A stretch of 64,000 nucleotides of DNA from Aphelenchoides besseyi (GCA_024699855.1 JAMPIQ010000003.1:8494001-8558000), one strand, 5' to 3'; numbered from the stretch's first letter, positions 12,372 through 23,353 are shown. Notes: generated by a model not told the origin, from the sequence alone. Translations and numbers: made by a program.

Positions 12372-13740
12372 GGTACTTTTGCAGTTTAGCCCCCGCCTCC
12401 CGGGTAATTGCACTTTGGCCCCCCGGATAAATGCAGTTGGGCCCCCCTCTGAAGAAAAAAATCAAATTTTTGAGTCGCGGTTGCGCGTTTTAAGCAGTTG
12501 GCCGGATGTTTACGACTTCGAAGGTGTAATGAACGTTTCTGGTGGTGAATCACCTTGTAAAAAATCAAAACATTTGTCGAAAATCGTGTTTTCCGTCAGT
12601 CAACTCGTGTTTTTTTCTACTATTTGGCTGTTATGGACGAGATGATTGATTTTACGTTTGCGGATCTCTACGAAAAGCTCAAATGGGACGACGAGAATTT
12701 CATCGCATGGCTTCAACATCTCAAGCTCCTGTTCGACAATACTCGACGTTGTGTTTGTGGCGGCAAGATGACCATCCGCCCAGTAAAAGCCGGTCGTCGT
12801 TACAGTAATTACCGATGCACCACCAATGACTGTCGCAAAGAAAAAGAGTTTCTTACGGACGCGTTTTTTGAAGGAGCCCATCTCGAGTTAAAAGAAGTAC
12901 CACCCTCCTTCCCTACTTTAGTTTTGATTCGTACTTCCAGATCTTCCAACTCTCGTACTTTTGGTGCTTCGAAATGTCTTCTCACAAACTGTTGCAATTC
13001 CAAATGAAACGCGCCGATCATACGACAATTGGAGAACATACGTTGGTCGATTACAAAAATTTTTTGCGAGATGTTTGTGTCGAGTATTTCGTTCGTAATC
13101 AATTCGTATTGGTGGAGAGGGCTGTCGAGTTCAAACTGACGAAGCATTTGTGAACAAACGAAAATACAACAAAGGACGACTGGTCAACGAAGCGGTCATG
13201 ATTTTTGGAGGAATCGAAGAGGAAACGGGGGAGTGTTTCATTTGGCCGGTGGAACGACGCGATTCGAAGACTCTTTTGGCGTTAATTCAAAAACACATCT
13301 TGCCGGGAACAACAATCATCAGCGACTGTTGGCGTGCATACGGTGGAATCGCAAATCTTTGTGAAGGTTATCAACACTTGACTGTGAACCACAGCGTCAA
13401 TTTCGTCGATCCAGTTACCCACGCCCACACCAACAAGATTGAACAGTTGTGGCAGAAATTCAAGCGCCGTCACAAGCACGAATTCGGGACTGCACGATCG
13501 GTATTTGAGGGATACGTGGCAGACTTTTGTTGGCGTCAACAGCTTTGTGGACCGAACGTAATGTACAATCTGTGGTCTCAAATCGCTGAGTACTATCGCG
13601 TTCAATGATGTCCTCAACAGTTAACAACTGCTTTGATGCTATCGGGACAATTTAATTCTCCTTATCTGTTGTTTTATTTTTTAAAAATTCTGTCGGGGGC
13701 CAACAGCATTTTCCAAGGGGGGCTAAACTGCAAAAGTACC
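12372..13740 (+). mobile_element. Merlin-family DNA transposon nested in the mariner-like element
   Basis: A perfect 22-bp terminal inverted repeat begins GGTACTTTTGCAGTTTAG. Its flanks are near-identical 8-bp duplications, TCCAACCA (12364-12371) and TCGAACCA (13741-13748), with one mismatch. The 8-bp target duplication and IS1595/ISXO2-like transposase define Merlin. The insertion splits the mariner transposase remnant, so it came after the mariner element. The TIRs are embedded in C-rich/G-rich subterminal stretches (runs of GCCCCC at 12386-12450, GGGGG at about 13695-13720). Confidence 0.88.
12633..13608 (+). pseudogene. Merlin (IS1595/ISXO2-like) transposase with one frameshift
   Basis: This is the DDE transposase of the Merlin element. 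An N-terminal zinc-finger-like module (RRCVCGGKM ... YRCTTNDC) fits the IS1595 group. A 44-nt GT-AG intron (12897-12940) joins it in frame to a helical stretch. The catalytic part follows in another frame: first Asp in CRVQTDEAFVNKRKYN (about 13126), second Asp in IISDCWRAY (about 13322), and Glu in HTNKIEQLWQKFKRRH (about 13442). The shift between the intron-spliced frame and the catalytic frame occurs near 13097-13108, where the catalytic frame has a stop at 13096. One base gained or lost would explain it. All catalytic residues remain, so decay is recent or the shift is a sequencing error. Confidence 0.82.
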
Positions 13741-13748
13741 TCGAACCA

Positions 13749-13892
13749 AATCCAGAAATTCGAAGCATTCGGAACGGGAGCACATGGAGGAAGATTGAAG
13801 TGTCAACGGAAGGCACGTTGAACGAAAATCGGACTGTTTGACTTGCCGTACTCGATCACGCGCAACGCTTTCTCACCTGGTGACCAAGACAT
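13749..13892 (-). pseudogene. Mariner transposase N-terminal remnant
   Basis: The ATG at 13892 opens MSWSPGEKALRVIEYGK and VQRAFR, matching the start of mariner-family transposases. An in-frame stop follows at the position after RAFR, and the frame then continues with HFN and an IWF motif until the Merlin insertion. The continuation appears on the far side of Merlin at 12371-12150 (WLDNFLQ then KRRGAKERLG). It cannot make a functional enzyme. Confidence 0.7.
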
Positions 13893-14149
13893 TTTTGTTA
13901 AGCGCAGTGAAATGAACCACACGCAGAGCATTTGCACGCGGTTTTTTCGCTCAAAACCGAACACTTCAGCAAAATGAAGATTTTTCATGATTCTGAATGA
14001 GATTCTGAAAATCTTTTGAAAGGAAACAAACTTTTCATAAATTTCCTATCAATTACAAAAACCCGCATCAAAATTGGTTAAGAACTCGAATTATGCGGCG
14101 CGTTTCAATCAAGAGTTTCAGCTGGGATACTCTGTAATTTACCTCTAAA

Positions 14150-14410
14150 AAATTCTGAGATGCAGATGAAACTAATAAAAAAATGCACCTGACAACGTAT
14201 TTGAAGCATAGAGAAAACCTTGTTACGGTTGTTTGCGTCAAGATATTGACAGGAATTGACGTACAATTGGTTTGAACGAAAGAACAAACTCATCACACGG
14301 CTTGTCGTCGTTATGTTCGTTAAATAAGTTAAGTCCTGGATGCCGCGGGAGACGTAGTCACTAACGCAGACGTTATCCCAGCAGTTACTGTTGACGGCAC
14401 CTGCCAAAGA
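14150..14410 (-). other. Possible orphan exon, gene not recognised
   Basis: Reading leftward from an acceptor-like TTCTTTGGCAG at about 14400, an open stretch of about 70 codons has coding-like composition (SNCWDNVCVSDYVSRG is part of it). It ends near a GTGCAT donor-like site. No start codon or partner exon is found in 14410-15160, which otherwise looks non-coding. It may be a gene fragment beside the mariner insertion, or chance. Confidence 0.25.
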
Positions 14411-15162
14411 ACATTTTAAGCGTGAAAAAGACATTGAAGAAGTAGGCTTGAAGATATTTGGGAAACTTTTTAATAGACTACTCTAACGGGAGATAAAAGG
14501 AATAGAATAAACAATCTTAATGTATTCCTACATAACTGACAATTGAACAAACACAACAAAAACGATCGAAAAGTTGCTTTTCTTTAAAAGTTTTGTATCT
14601 GTTAGCTGCTTTAATCATCGCTTTTTTCTCTTTTTTTGGCAGGTTACGATTACTGCAGTACGAACTACTGTATCGATGACAATCCCTTAAATTAAATACT
14701 CATTTAGAGGTTAAATTTGGGCATAAATTGTAATTGGTTGTTGCCGGAAGTAAAAAAATGTAGTCATTTTGACGCACCAAGACACATCTACAAAAATGAC
14801 AATCCTTGAAAAGTACTGCCCACATTATAATCGTAAATTTATCGGCTTAATTGGATGTCAATAACAACTTGTCCTATTACTCACAATCGCTTTCCTTTAA
14901 AAGTATCCTCAAATATCGAGTTGACTATTACTGTGGCACCAACTGGACTTATTTGCATTTGATTTGATAAAATTGTCGGCATTCGGAAAGCTAATGCATT
15001 TAATCTTTCGATTCTCTTGTTTTTGGATATTTTTACCAGAGAACTTTGTGCAAATAAACGCGAACCTTTTAACCGAATTGACCACGTTATTGTTGTTGGA
15101 AAAATGCGTGTTATTACTAATCATTAGTTTAACACATCTAACAGAGCCTTCACGAACATCTG

Positions 15163-16397
15163 ATGATCTCCACAACCTACGAATGGATTCTCAATGGTAT
15201 CAGCGTTTTTGCTCTTTCAACTCAAGGATATGTCATTTACGTTATTCTGCGACATTCGCCGTTGACTATGCGTGACTACAAGTACTTCTTGTTGACATTC
15301 ATAGGTAACAAAATATTCGTGAAATGTCATATGGTTATTTGAAGGATGGGACGCCGCATTCACATTCTTGATTTCAATTGTTCTTCAACCCTTTCCAATT
15401 ACACCATTGATAGGTGGAAGTGCAAGAGGAGTTAGTCGTTATTTTGGAGAAAAAAGTTGTCGCTTCCTGACTGCTTGCACAATATACTTCGGTAGTAATC
15501 TAATTATCGCTCAGGTTTGTTTTGTCGTCCGATTGATTCATAGACAAATATTCAGGATTATTGTCTTGTCTATCGTGTTGTTTTGTTACGAATGAGCAAA
15601 GAGAAACACGATGCTTATGTTAGCCGTTCGTGGAAGATCTTTTGGTTTCTTTTTCATCAATCAATTGCATTACCTTTGGCCATAGGATTCTACGGCACAT
15701 TTTTGAATTCTGAAGTACGTGGATGTTTGTCAACTGATTTAAGTTTATTTAGGACATTCCAACGTATTTGAACAAAAGTTGTCCGAAGACGAATTGTAAT
15801 GTTCAAGTTGGTGATCCCATCGTGATTATCGACTTCTATCACTCTTATACATTAAATTACTCCATAACGCTTGTATGTTTAATGGTTGTCTCCGAAGTTC
15901 TCTGTCTGATTTGCATCTATTTGATACTTTCGGGTCTACGAAAACACGCTGCAAAATTATCGAGACAAACTTATAAGTTGCAATTCTCGTTATCCATTCT
16001 TTTAGCTGTTCAGGTAACTGTACTTTTGAATAACGAAATGAGTCGAAAATTTCAGTTAGTCATTCCGATCCTGTTTATCTTAATGCCAATTGCTATTGCA
16101 ATAGTCGCCTTTTATTTCAAGAAGACCTCGAGCGATGCGATAACACAGTTAGGCTTCTCGATTCTGGCTGTCTACGGACCAGTCAATGCGATTCTTACCA
16201 TCGTTCTTATTGATCCATACAGAAATTTTACTATACGCCTTTTCGTTGTTAGTTGGGCGAAAACGAAAGCTGCGTGTTTGTTGAAAAATTTTGGTACAAG
16301 CGTCATAATACCGAACACAAATCGCAATCTTTTGCCTCATTCTCTCAACGGCATCGTTTTGGCACGACGAAACACTCTTTTCACTACACATCTCTAA
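15163..16397 (+). CDS. 7TM chemoreceptor, nematode Srh/Str superfamily
   Basis: Nematode serpentine receptors of this type act as chemosensory GPCRs in ciliated sensory neurons. My model starts at the ATG at 15163 and has introns at about 15305-15344, 15515-15555, 15716-15753 and 16015-16057. All are GT-AG and frame-consistent, giving about 340 residues with seven hydrophobic segments. The last membrane region ends in AILTIVLIDPYRNF, the (I/L)xPYR-type motif at the cytoplasmic end of TM7 in Srh/Sri/Str families. A CxR-type third-helix motif is replaced by DYCLVYRVVLLR. The family within the superfamily cannot be fixed by eye. A second and a third receptor lie at 21187 and 44422. A poly(A) signal is near 16421. 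Confidence 0.78.
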
Positions 16398-16726
16398 GAC
16401 CTTCGTTGTAAAAATTTGATCAATAAACTTTATAAACGGAGAGTTGAGAGCTTGAGGCTTGATCGATCAAACGGTAAAGGAACTGCACGTTGGCTAGCCC
16501 CTTTTAAACGCGTGAAGGGACGAGGGCGGAGTATAAGCGGCGATGAGGCGCACAGTTTTTGGCGGGAAACTGCGATCGAAGAGAAGTGGAGGTCTATGAT
16601 TGAGGCCAAGGAGTACAACGATCAAAATGGACATCATTTGATTGTTCAGATCAGAAATCAGCGGGAAACTGATCATCAACAAGCAAACAGACTTCAGAAG
16701 AAATTGTTTATTGTCATTTGAAGCGT

Positions 16727-17618
16727 TTACTTCTTGCCCAACGGTTTCTTGGACTTCTCGGCTTTCGGCGATACGAGTGGTTTGTCGATGGTCTTTGAGT
16801 CTTGAGTTTTTTCCAACCCGAGCATCGCGGATTTCTTGGCCGTTCGCTGAAAATAAAGAACAATGCACACACTCAACAACACGAATTTTACCTTCAATGG
16901 TCGTGGTCGATCGTCGAGTGTACTCGCCTCGAACGTCTCAATGGTCGTGGGATCCTTGTTGACGATTCCTTGCGGACCCAACGATGAAATGATGCGCGTG
17001 TGTTCGATTTTGGCAGGGCCCTGAACACGAACGACTAAAGAAGAATGCAAACAAACTCACGTCCAACTTCGAATCGTGAGCACGCTCCGCAGCTTCGGGT
17101 TCCTCCTTCTCGAGCGGCATGTTTTCCTTTGCTCTGAATCCGAACACAATTAGACGTTCAGTGTGGAACTCACTTCTGAAGCTTTGGATTGCTCATACTC
17201 GCGGTGTTTGTTCCCGGTTTGGCATTCGGAAAACGTTGTTGCCATCGTTTTCGTCAGCATGTTCTTTCGGACCTTCTGTTTCAACGGCTTCTTCAGAACA
17301 TCACCCTCAGTTGTTTGGGTCGAAACCAATGGCAATTGGCGACGTTGAGTGGGCTGAGTTGGACCGGTGCTTTCGGTTGGACGTTGAGGTTGTGAAGATC
17401 CGCGATTTTCGTGTGGTCGACGAGTACACTCGACGCAAATCAGTGGAAGTACTGAAACGATGGTGATTGCAATCGACATTCAACTCACATAAGCCGGCGA
17501 ATCGGACGACAATGACAATGAAGTCGAGGACGCCGTTCATCCACGAAGAAGAAAACTCAAGCCAACCAATTGCCATGAGAACGCCATACGAAACTCTCGA
17601 GTTGTTCTCAACAATCAT
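16727..17618 (-). CDS. Uncharacterised protein with N-terminal hydrophobic segments
   Basis: I do not recognise this gene. The most coherent model begins at the ATG at 17618. A hydrophobic exon with two possible membrane helices (WMNGVLDFIVIVVRFAGL) splices over a 38-nt intron to LLPLICVECTRRPHEN and a Pro/Gln/Thr-rich stretch. The next part is uncertain. A 38-nt intron with a weak CGCGAG acceptor would lead into MSNPKLQK; alternatively MSNPKLQK at 17196 is an independent start. From there exons join well: KAKENMPLEKEE, GPAKIEHTRIISSLGPQG, then RTAKKSAMLGLEK and a Lys-rich end at 16727. The 3' half is charged and probably disordered. A minus-strand AATAAA lies near 16706. It could be two genes. 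Confidence 0.5.
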
Positions 17619-17659
17619 CGGTACTTTAATATGCAAATTGCAATTCAAATTTCAATAAA

Positions 17660-18077
17660 AATTAAGTTCAACGTAATTTCTGAGATCATAATGTTTATTC
17701 AAGAGAAAGACTGAAGAATCGTAGCTCTAAAAAGGGCTGTTTTGGAACAGTTGATTTTTCAAACACCTATTGAAGTTTTTGATTGCGCTTTATCGAACAG
17801 ATCGATTATTCCTTCTTTGGCAAAAACAACTCTAAACGCCTTCTGGTAATTATGCTGCGGCGAATAAGTTCTGTTACTCAACGAGCGACACCAATCAACT
17901 GGTGACTAATCGCGCGGCTCAGTTACCCGAACTCCCAGTTTAAACGAGGTAGTTCGCGTCCATTAACCGAACATTGCTCGAGGTCCTTAGTTTTTTCCCA
18001 AAGTCATCGACGATATCTCACCCTGAAAGGTCAGAACCCAGTCTATAAAAGGATCCGTTCTCCTGTCAGTTTAAAAT
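17660..18077. other. No supported gene
   Basis: About 400 bp between the minus-strand gene and the repeat block. No exon-like open stretch with splice sites is seen. Confidence 0.45.
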
Positions 18078-18260
18078 ACATGGTGCCGCAGCTAAACCCG
18101 ACGGTTTTACGCTTATAACTTTTTTGTAGTTAATGAATTTTGATGCGGTTTTTTGGGTTTGATAGCCAAGGGTGGGAAATTTTGTTATGCGTCGAAAGAA
18201 TTCTCAATTTTGGTTGGCAACTAATCGAAAAATTCGGATCTTTGAAATCGGACTTTTTTG
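18078..18260 (+). repeat. Relic end of a mariner-like long-TIR element
   Basis: This segment resembles the left TIR of the mariner-like element at 11887. Both have a CAGCT-A/G-AAA opening, then TTAAT/CC...AATTTTxATGCGGTTTTTTG followed by TTGATAG, and GGxAATTTTGTT further on. Identity is clearly lower than between the two 12-14 kb TIRs. No matching second end is seen nearby, so it is a decayed or solo end. Confidence 0.5.
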
Positions 18261-18315
18261 ACCCGCTTTCTCTCTCTTTCCTTCGGTTTCATTCGCTTTT
18301 CTGATAATGTGGTCA

Positions 18316-19325
18316 ACTCACAATGGAAGGTCTCGACTTGTCCGCGCCCGATTTCGGTATTAATCGATGCGCCTACCAAGAATTGCTTGTCATCGATGCC
18401 CGCTGTAATTTGACGTCATTGGTATCGATCGACGCGTCTCGATGCGCTAAGCATTACTGTATGTCGTTTTTGTCCAATCGCAGAACTGGCCAAGTTATTG
18501 GCCAAAAACCAAAAATTGAAAAATTGCTTAAATCGTAGTATCGATCATGCTGATTATCGTGGTGAAGTCCGCTTCTTTTTATCGCGCTTCATTACGGAGA
18601 TATTGGTCGTTTCATTTGGCCTCAAATTTTTTCGAGTTATGGACCGGTCATTTTCAATTGAAAGTATGAGCAGCAGTGGCCGAGTGGTTAGTGGCTAGCG
18701 ACTCCTAGTGAGTCGTTTGTTCGACTCTCTGCGGTCGCTATTATCCTTTGTTTGGTTTTACAAAACTCGATTTCTCTTCAAGAATCTCACAACAAAAATT
18801 TGTTTCAATCGAAATTTACCTTGATAATCAAGGGCCCGAAACAAGGGAAAATCGAGTTTCACGGGAGGGTAATGGGTGCAAAAATTTCAGAATTGAAAAT
18901 TCATTTTTCATCAACGAAAAGTGAAAAAATTTCATTAAATCTGCTTAATTTTTTATTTTTTTTGCCTTTAAATTTCAAGAAAATTTTTATCATTTTCACA
19001 AATTTAATCAAATTTTCATTCAATTTTATTCTTGTAAATTAATTTTGTCGAATTGGAATTTGATTTTATGTTTGTTAACTTTCTTTTTAAAGTCTAAATT
19101 TATATTTTAAAAAACGGAATTCGGATTACCCGTATTCAAAAGGCCCCATAAATCCAGAAAACTAAAAAATTTCGAGTTTTCGTTTTTTGGTTTTAATTCA
19201 ATCAATTTGAAATAAGGGGCAAAACAACTAAGTATTCTGTCATTAGCATACTTAGGCTCATCGATTAATACGAAAATTAGTCAAATCGGACTTGGACAAG
19301 TCAAGACCTTCCCTTGTAAGACGAC
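18316..19325. mobile_element. About 1-kb TIR element containing tRNA-like module
   Basis: The ends form imperfect inverted repeats of about 60 bp. The left end reads GGAAGGTCTCGACTTGTCC...GTATTAATCGATG. The reverse complement of the right end reads GGAAGGTCTTGACTTGTCC...GTATTAATCGATG. No transposase is present, so it would be non-autonomous. The left half (about 18380-18745) is homologous to each arm of the palindrome at 23354-24174 and ends with a tRNA-like sequence. The right half (18750-19250) is AT-rich with no coding potential. Confidence 0.6.
18667..18740 (+). repeat. tRNA-Ser-like sequence inside the repeat element
   Basis: GCAGCAGTGGCCGAGTGGTT matches the start of eukaryotic tRNA-Ser, including a perfect A-box-like TGGCCGAGTGG. 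GTTCGACTC downstream resembles a B box. The acceptor stem does not pair well and the 3' end is not clearly tRNA-like, so I read it as a tRNA-derived module with possible Pol III promoter activity rather than a working tRNA gene. Confidence 0.55.
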
Positions 19326-19439
19326 TAATCAACTATTTGCCAAGCTCAAAGGCAATCTTTTTCGCGCGTATTCCTTTGCACATTTTATAATTCCATTTGG
19401 ATTTTAGAACTTTCCTTAACGTTCGGCATCAAAACCGTC

Positions 19440-19778
19440 ATGGCTGAAGCATCGACCACCATTCGCTTCATCCAACCGCACAACAGCTCTACTCAATACT
19501 CTGTTAGCACTTCAAACTATGTGAAGGCTAAACCCACGGCTGTTGTCAAGCCTGCTCCTCGACTTTCGCCCCCCACCTGCCTGCCACCTCCGACTGACAA
19601 CGACGAAGCGGAAATTCGAACCGTCCCCGCTCGACGTAGACCAGCGTCCCCGAACCATCGCTACCCAAAACGACGATTCACGGAACCAAAGTCGTACTAC
19701 GAACCTCCGGTGGAGATCCCGCATACGGTGCCCCGTCGACTACGAGTTGGGGCTCACGATGAGGAATGGCTCCCGTGA
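19440..19778 (+). CDS. Small Pro/Arg-rich protein, single exon
   Basis: I do not recognise it. A 112-codon open frame starts with MAEASTTIRFIQPHNSS and contains a Pro-rich middle (APRLSPPTCLPPPTDND) and a basic segment (VPARRRPASPNHRYPKRR). It ends with VPRRLRVGAHDEEWLP. Codon use is like its neighbours. An AATAAA poly(A) signal at about 19875 supports a transcribed unit. The protein is probably disordered. Lack of introns and lack of recognised domains keep confidence moderate. Confidence 0.55.
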   Translation: MAEASTTIRFIQPHNSSTQYSVSTSNYVKAKPTAVVKPAPRLSPPTCLPPPTDNDEAEIRTVPARRRPASPNHRYPKRRFTEPKSYYEPPVEIPHTVPRRLRVGAHDEEWLP

Positions 19779-21186
19779 CCGACCCACTTCGGACCATATA
19801 TAAAGTCCTTCAACATTTTCTAAGGACAGTTTCCCCCCCTCGCATAATTCCTCCTTTAATTGTACTTTTGCCCCAATAAACTCAGATATCTTTGTCGCTG
19901 TCACGATATTGTTTGATCGAATAAGAATTGATGGCCGTTGATCTAAGAAGGGCGAATTTGAACTCAAAATCTCGAGAATCGTACGCGAACAATCGATGGT
20001 TCGTACCGACTAATTCAAACTAATAAAATACGATAGATATCAACGACAGCAATCAAGTTATGTAGTTTGATCGGACAGTTTAGTCAACAGCACCTTTGCG
20101 TTTTGACACTCAACAAAACAACCCATCCGCTTTGCTCTTGTAGGCGTTTCGTTTTAACTTCGACTTTAGTAAACGTTTCTAAATCAAAAACTTTCACAAC
20201 AAAACTGCAGAGTCTTTTCCATCAGTATTTTTGTGCTGCTTAGAATGTATTTCTAAGGCAACAACATGATAATGAAGAACTGTTAACAAAATGAACACAA
20301 TCTTTGTTCACGTCAGGAACTTCTAGCTGTTTAGAAACTCACAGTTTTAGTTCTAATTTCAAAGTAAAGATATTTATTTTAAGTAGACAATTCACTCAAC
20401 AACAAACCGACAATCATTGAGGGAAAGTAGTTGGCTTGTTTGATTATCGAGAAGATTGTATGTTCGTACGTTTCGTGCGTTTGATTCGAAAAATAAAAGC
20501 GATCCAAAACTAATGGCTCACCGAAGTTCCAAACACTAGAGTTCATCTTAACAGCCATTACGATAGCAAGTCAGGACTGAGAATTTATAGGAAGAATCTC
20601 ACTCACTTTGAGCATATGGACTTAGAAATTATATTCAATCTCTATTTAGTAGTCAAAGTAACATCTCGACTATCCATTATAACATACAATTTGAAGACAC
20701 GTGTCCACTTGTCGATTTTAGTTTGTTAGTCGTCAGTCGTACAATTTCTAGACGCAAAGACCATTTTGACATAAATAATTGTGTTTTGATAGCTCGTGTT
20801 TATTATCAATTATCTGAGGCTACAAAGTTGAAAACGTGGAAAAATCACTAAGATAGAACACCGATTATATGTGAAGAAACCGAACAAGAAGATTCCATTT
20901 GCTGTTTCAAGCTCGTTGAAACGTTTAGCAGCTCAATCCATAGAATTAAGTTGAATACAAATTGCGACATCTTCTTAAACTATTTGCTTTTTTCTTTAGT
21001 GAAAACATTTCGGTTGTACTCGAATGATACTGTAATTTAATGCTTGATGTTCACAACGTTGTTAGGAGACTCCAAATCCTTAGACTTATTCTCAAACACA
21101 AATCCTGGTGCCATTCGAAAGCGTCTGGAATCGTGAAGTTGAAAAGTAAATTTACGTATGCCTTTATTTACAATACATAAACAAAA
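19779..21186. other. Long AT-rich stretch without a supported gene
   Basis: About 1.4 kb with stops in all frames at high density. Apart from the poly(A) signal near 19875 I see no exon, RNA gene or strong repeat. Confidence 0.5.
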
Positions 21187-22359
21187 CTAAATTACGTGTA
21201 CTGCAAGATTGCGAGAATCCTGATGAACGCTGGAATGATGAGTACTTTCGGGTGAATCGATTCTGAAGAAGAGTCGTTTAACCGCATTCTTATACGGATG
21301 AATTAAGTATATAGTTGAAATCGTATTTGCTGCTGGACACCAAGCCATTGGAAGAACGATTAGATCGGCCGAATAGTCAAACTCCAAGTCGGCATACAAT
21401 AACAGCCCAAACAAAATGGATGGAAGAATCAACATCAACGGTAAAAGTGATTGAAACAAAAGCATTTTCGTGAACTGTGCCTGAAGTACAATAGTTTTTG
21501 GAGAGAAATCTGCCCGATTTCTTTGCAATTCTTTTACTGTTGCGTAGGCAAAATAAATCGTCAATAAGTAGGCAGTGTACATGACGATTCTGTTATAGAA
21601 AGTCGAGATAAGTGCAAAAATGTTACGCTCTGGATCAGATATCAGCAAATGAGGTATACGAGGCTCTTAATTGCAAGTTTGTTAATGTTTCTTTGTCACT
21701 CTTTACCTGAATACCAAAGAGAACCATAATTAATACCATTGTATGGGTGACAATAAACCAACGGAGTTAAGATCGCTGTAACCGAAACAACCGCAATTGC
21801 TAACCCAACATACGACATCATTTCCTTATTGCTGGGCGACACTTTGCTTGAATTGATGCTCATATTCTCAGACTTGAAACATCAGCTTACTATTTAATCG
21901 AATAAAAACGGGCATAGAAAAGCACCGGTAGAGTAACAACTGCCAATATTGGCGATGTAGATCTTAGAATATAGGCATGGCATTGAACTTTGTAACTGAA
22001 GTAAGAGATGGGTCCACGAAAGGACATCAATGTAACTGAGTCTTCAACTTTTGTTCGCTAAAAAAAGTTGAATGAAGAAGGCACTGGAAGCATCCTACCG
22101 CATTAAAGAGAAATTGGGACAACATATAGTAGTAATCCACAAAACAGGCCATTATTAGAAGCTTTGAGAATTCACGGAACTGTTTGGGAGTTGTTGCAAC
22201 GATCAAATACAAAAGCAATGTTGTGCTAACTACTCCAATAAACGTCGATATCACAACATTACCTCGATGAATAACAGAAAAAACTTTCTCATCGAATGCT
22301 TGATTTGCGTGAATGAAATAAAACTCATCAGTTACATGCGGATTCTCTGGATTGTACAT
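21187..22359 (-). CDS. 7TM chemoreceptor, nematode Srh/Str superfamily
   Basis: This is a second serpentine receptor of the chemosensory type, about 330 residues with seven hydrophobic segments. I chose the ATG at 22359 (MYNPENPHVTDEFYFIHANQ) because the following exon starts the first membrane helix soon after. An upstream in-frame ATG at 22434 would add 25 residues. Exons join at about 22090/22055, 21900/21868 (a very short 32-nt intron with GAG acceptor, uncertain), and 21709/21665. The last helix ends WCPAANTISTIYLIHPYKN, with the HPYK motif at the end of TM7. The tail is short and Ser/His-rich. It lies on the opposite strand to the receptor at 15163, about 5 kb away, and is only distantly similar to it. 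Confidence 0.75.
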
Positions 22360-22918
22360 CGCAGAAGTGAGTATTGACTTTGAATGAGTTGAAAGTTGAG
22401 AAATGAACAGTAGGACACGTAAACGAGGAAACAAATTACGATCGTTTAAGCGGAATTTGTCAATTTGCTGTCTCCCACACTCAATTGTCTAACTGATTTA
22501 GCTTCAAGGTTCTGCGCAAATTTAATAAGACCAAAAGGAACGATAACAAATGTCTGAGGTCTGTCACTTAATCCAATTGTAAACACTTCATGACGGAAAT
22601 AAAGACACATGATTGCCTAAATGTTCTAGCTTCTAGAAGCAATGACATCGATAAAAACGTTGTGTTTACTGAGAAATGTCAATGAGGAATCGAAAAAACA
22701 ACAACTATAACCTCTTAGTTAAGGTTTGATTTCGGTTAAATGCGAAGGTACTGAATAAAAGATTCATTCTTAAGCTGAACGTCAATCGTTGACGGTTTGT
22801 GGTCGTTTCAGGTTACTTATTAACTCTTATTTAGGACAATTCAATCAAACCAAACGAGCGTTATAGGTACGTGCAAGTACGAAAACTGAGATTTGTCGCA
22901 TAGCACCTACGCATTTCC

Positions 22919-23353
22919 TTCTTCAATATCGCAGTAGTAATTCGCTGCCAGAGCTGTAATTGCGGTCTTAAAAAACAAATAAACTGATTATCGGTCGTGA
23001 CTTACTTGCTTTGCAAGATCACAAACGACGGTCATCTGTTGGACATCTTCAAGACACGTTTGAATACTAGGATGTCAGAACGAACAGTCTAAAAACAACA
23101 ATTAGATCATATTGCGCATCGTGTTTTACCTCATTTTCTGCCAAGTTGATTTTCTGCGAAATTACCTAAACGGCCAATAAGATACTGAAGCTTTTTGATT
23201 GACGATATCTTTGCTAATTGTTATACCGTAGTAAACGATTGAACAACGCACTTCCCGGTTTCGTTCTTCCACAGTGATGATGGTTAACACATCAGTCAAT
23301 TTGAGTTTATTAAAAACAATGTCATTTATAACCTTATAATAAGTGCTTTTCAT
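22919..23353 (-). pseudogene. Small unrecognised gene abutting the palindrome, probably broken
   Basis: Reading leftward from an ATG at 23353, a first exon of about 60 codons (KLKLTDVLTIITVEERNREV within it) precedes further exon-like pieces. These include QKINLAENE, TVRSDI, then CLEDVQQMTVVCDLAKQ joined across a clear 40-nt intron to TAITALAANYYCDIEEG and a stop at 22919-22921. The last two exons splice cleanly. The junction before CLEDVQQ appears to be one base out of frame. The first exon also starts exactly at the edge of the 0.8-kb palindrome, so the true 5' part may have been displaced. I do not recognise the protein. It may be a recently inactivated gene. Confidence 0.45.

Larger units (their letters stand above)
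11887..14134. mobile_element. Mariner-like element with long TIRs, internally degraded
   Basis: The ends read CAGGGTGTCCCAGC on the left and CAGAGTATCCCAGC (reverse complement) on the right, each flanked by TA (11885-11886 and 14135-14136), the Tc1/mariner target duplication. The inverted repeats are about 230-250 bp and similar over most of that length. On the minus strand, 13892-13749 encodes a mariner-type transposase N terminus (MSWSPGEKALRVIEYGK, then VQRAFR, a stop, and HFN). 12371-12150 continues an HTH-like stretch and a putative C-terminal piece. The catalytic DD(D/E) core is absent, so the element is non-autonomous. A Merlin element sits inside it. Confidence 0.85.

Noticed and set aside
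16416..16721. Plus-strand ORF after the first 7TM gene
   Set aside because: Lies in the convergent 3' region of two genes, no start context or domain, composition not protein-like.
18667..18740. Functional tRNA-Ser gene
   Set aside because: A-box and B-box similarity is good, but the acceptor stem and 3' end do not fold convincingly and the sequence is embedded in a repeat found again at 23-24 kb.
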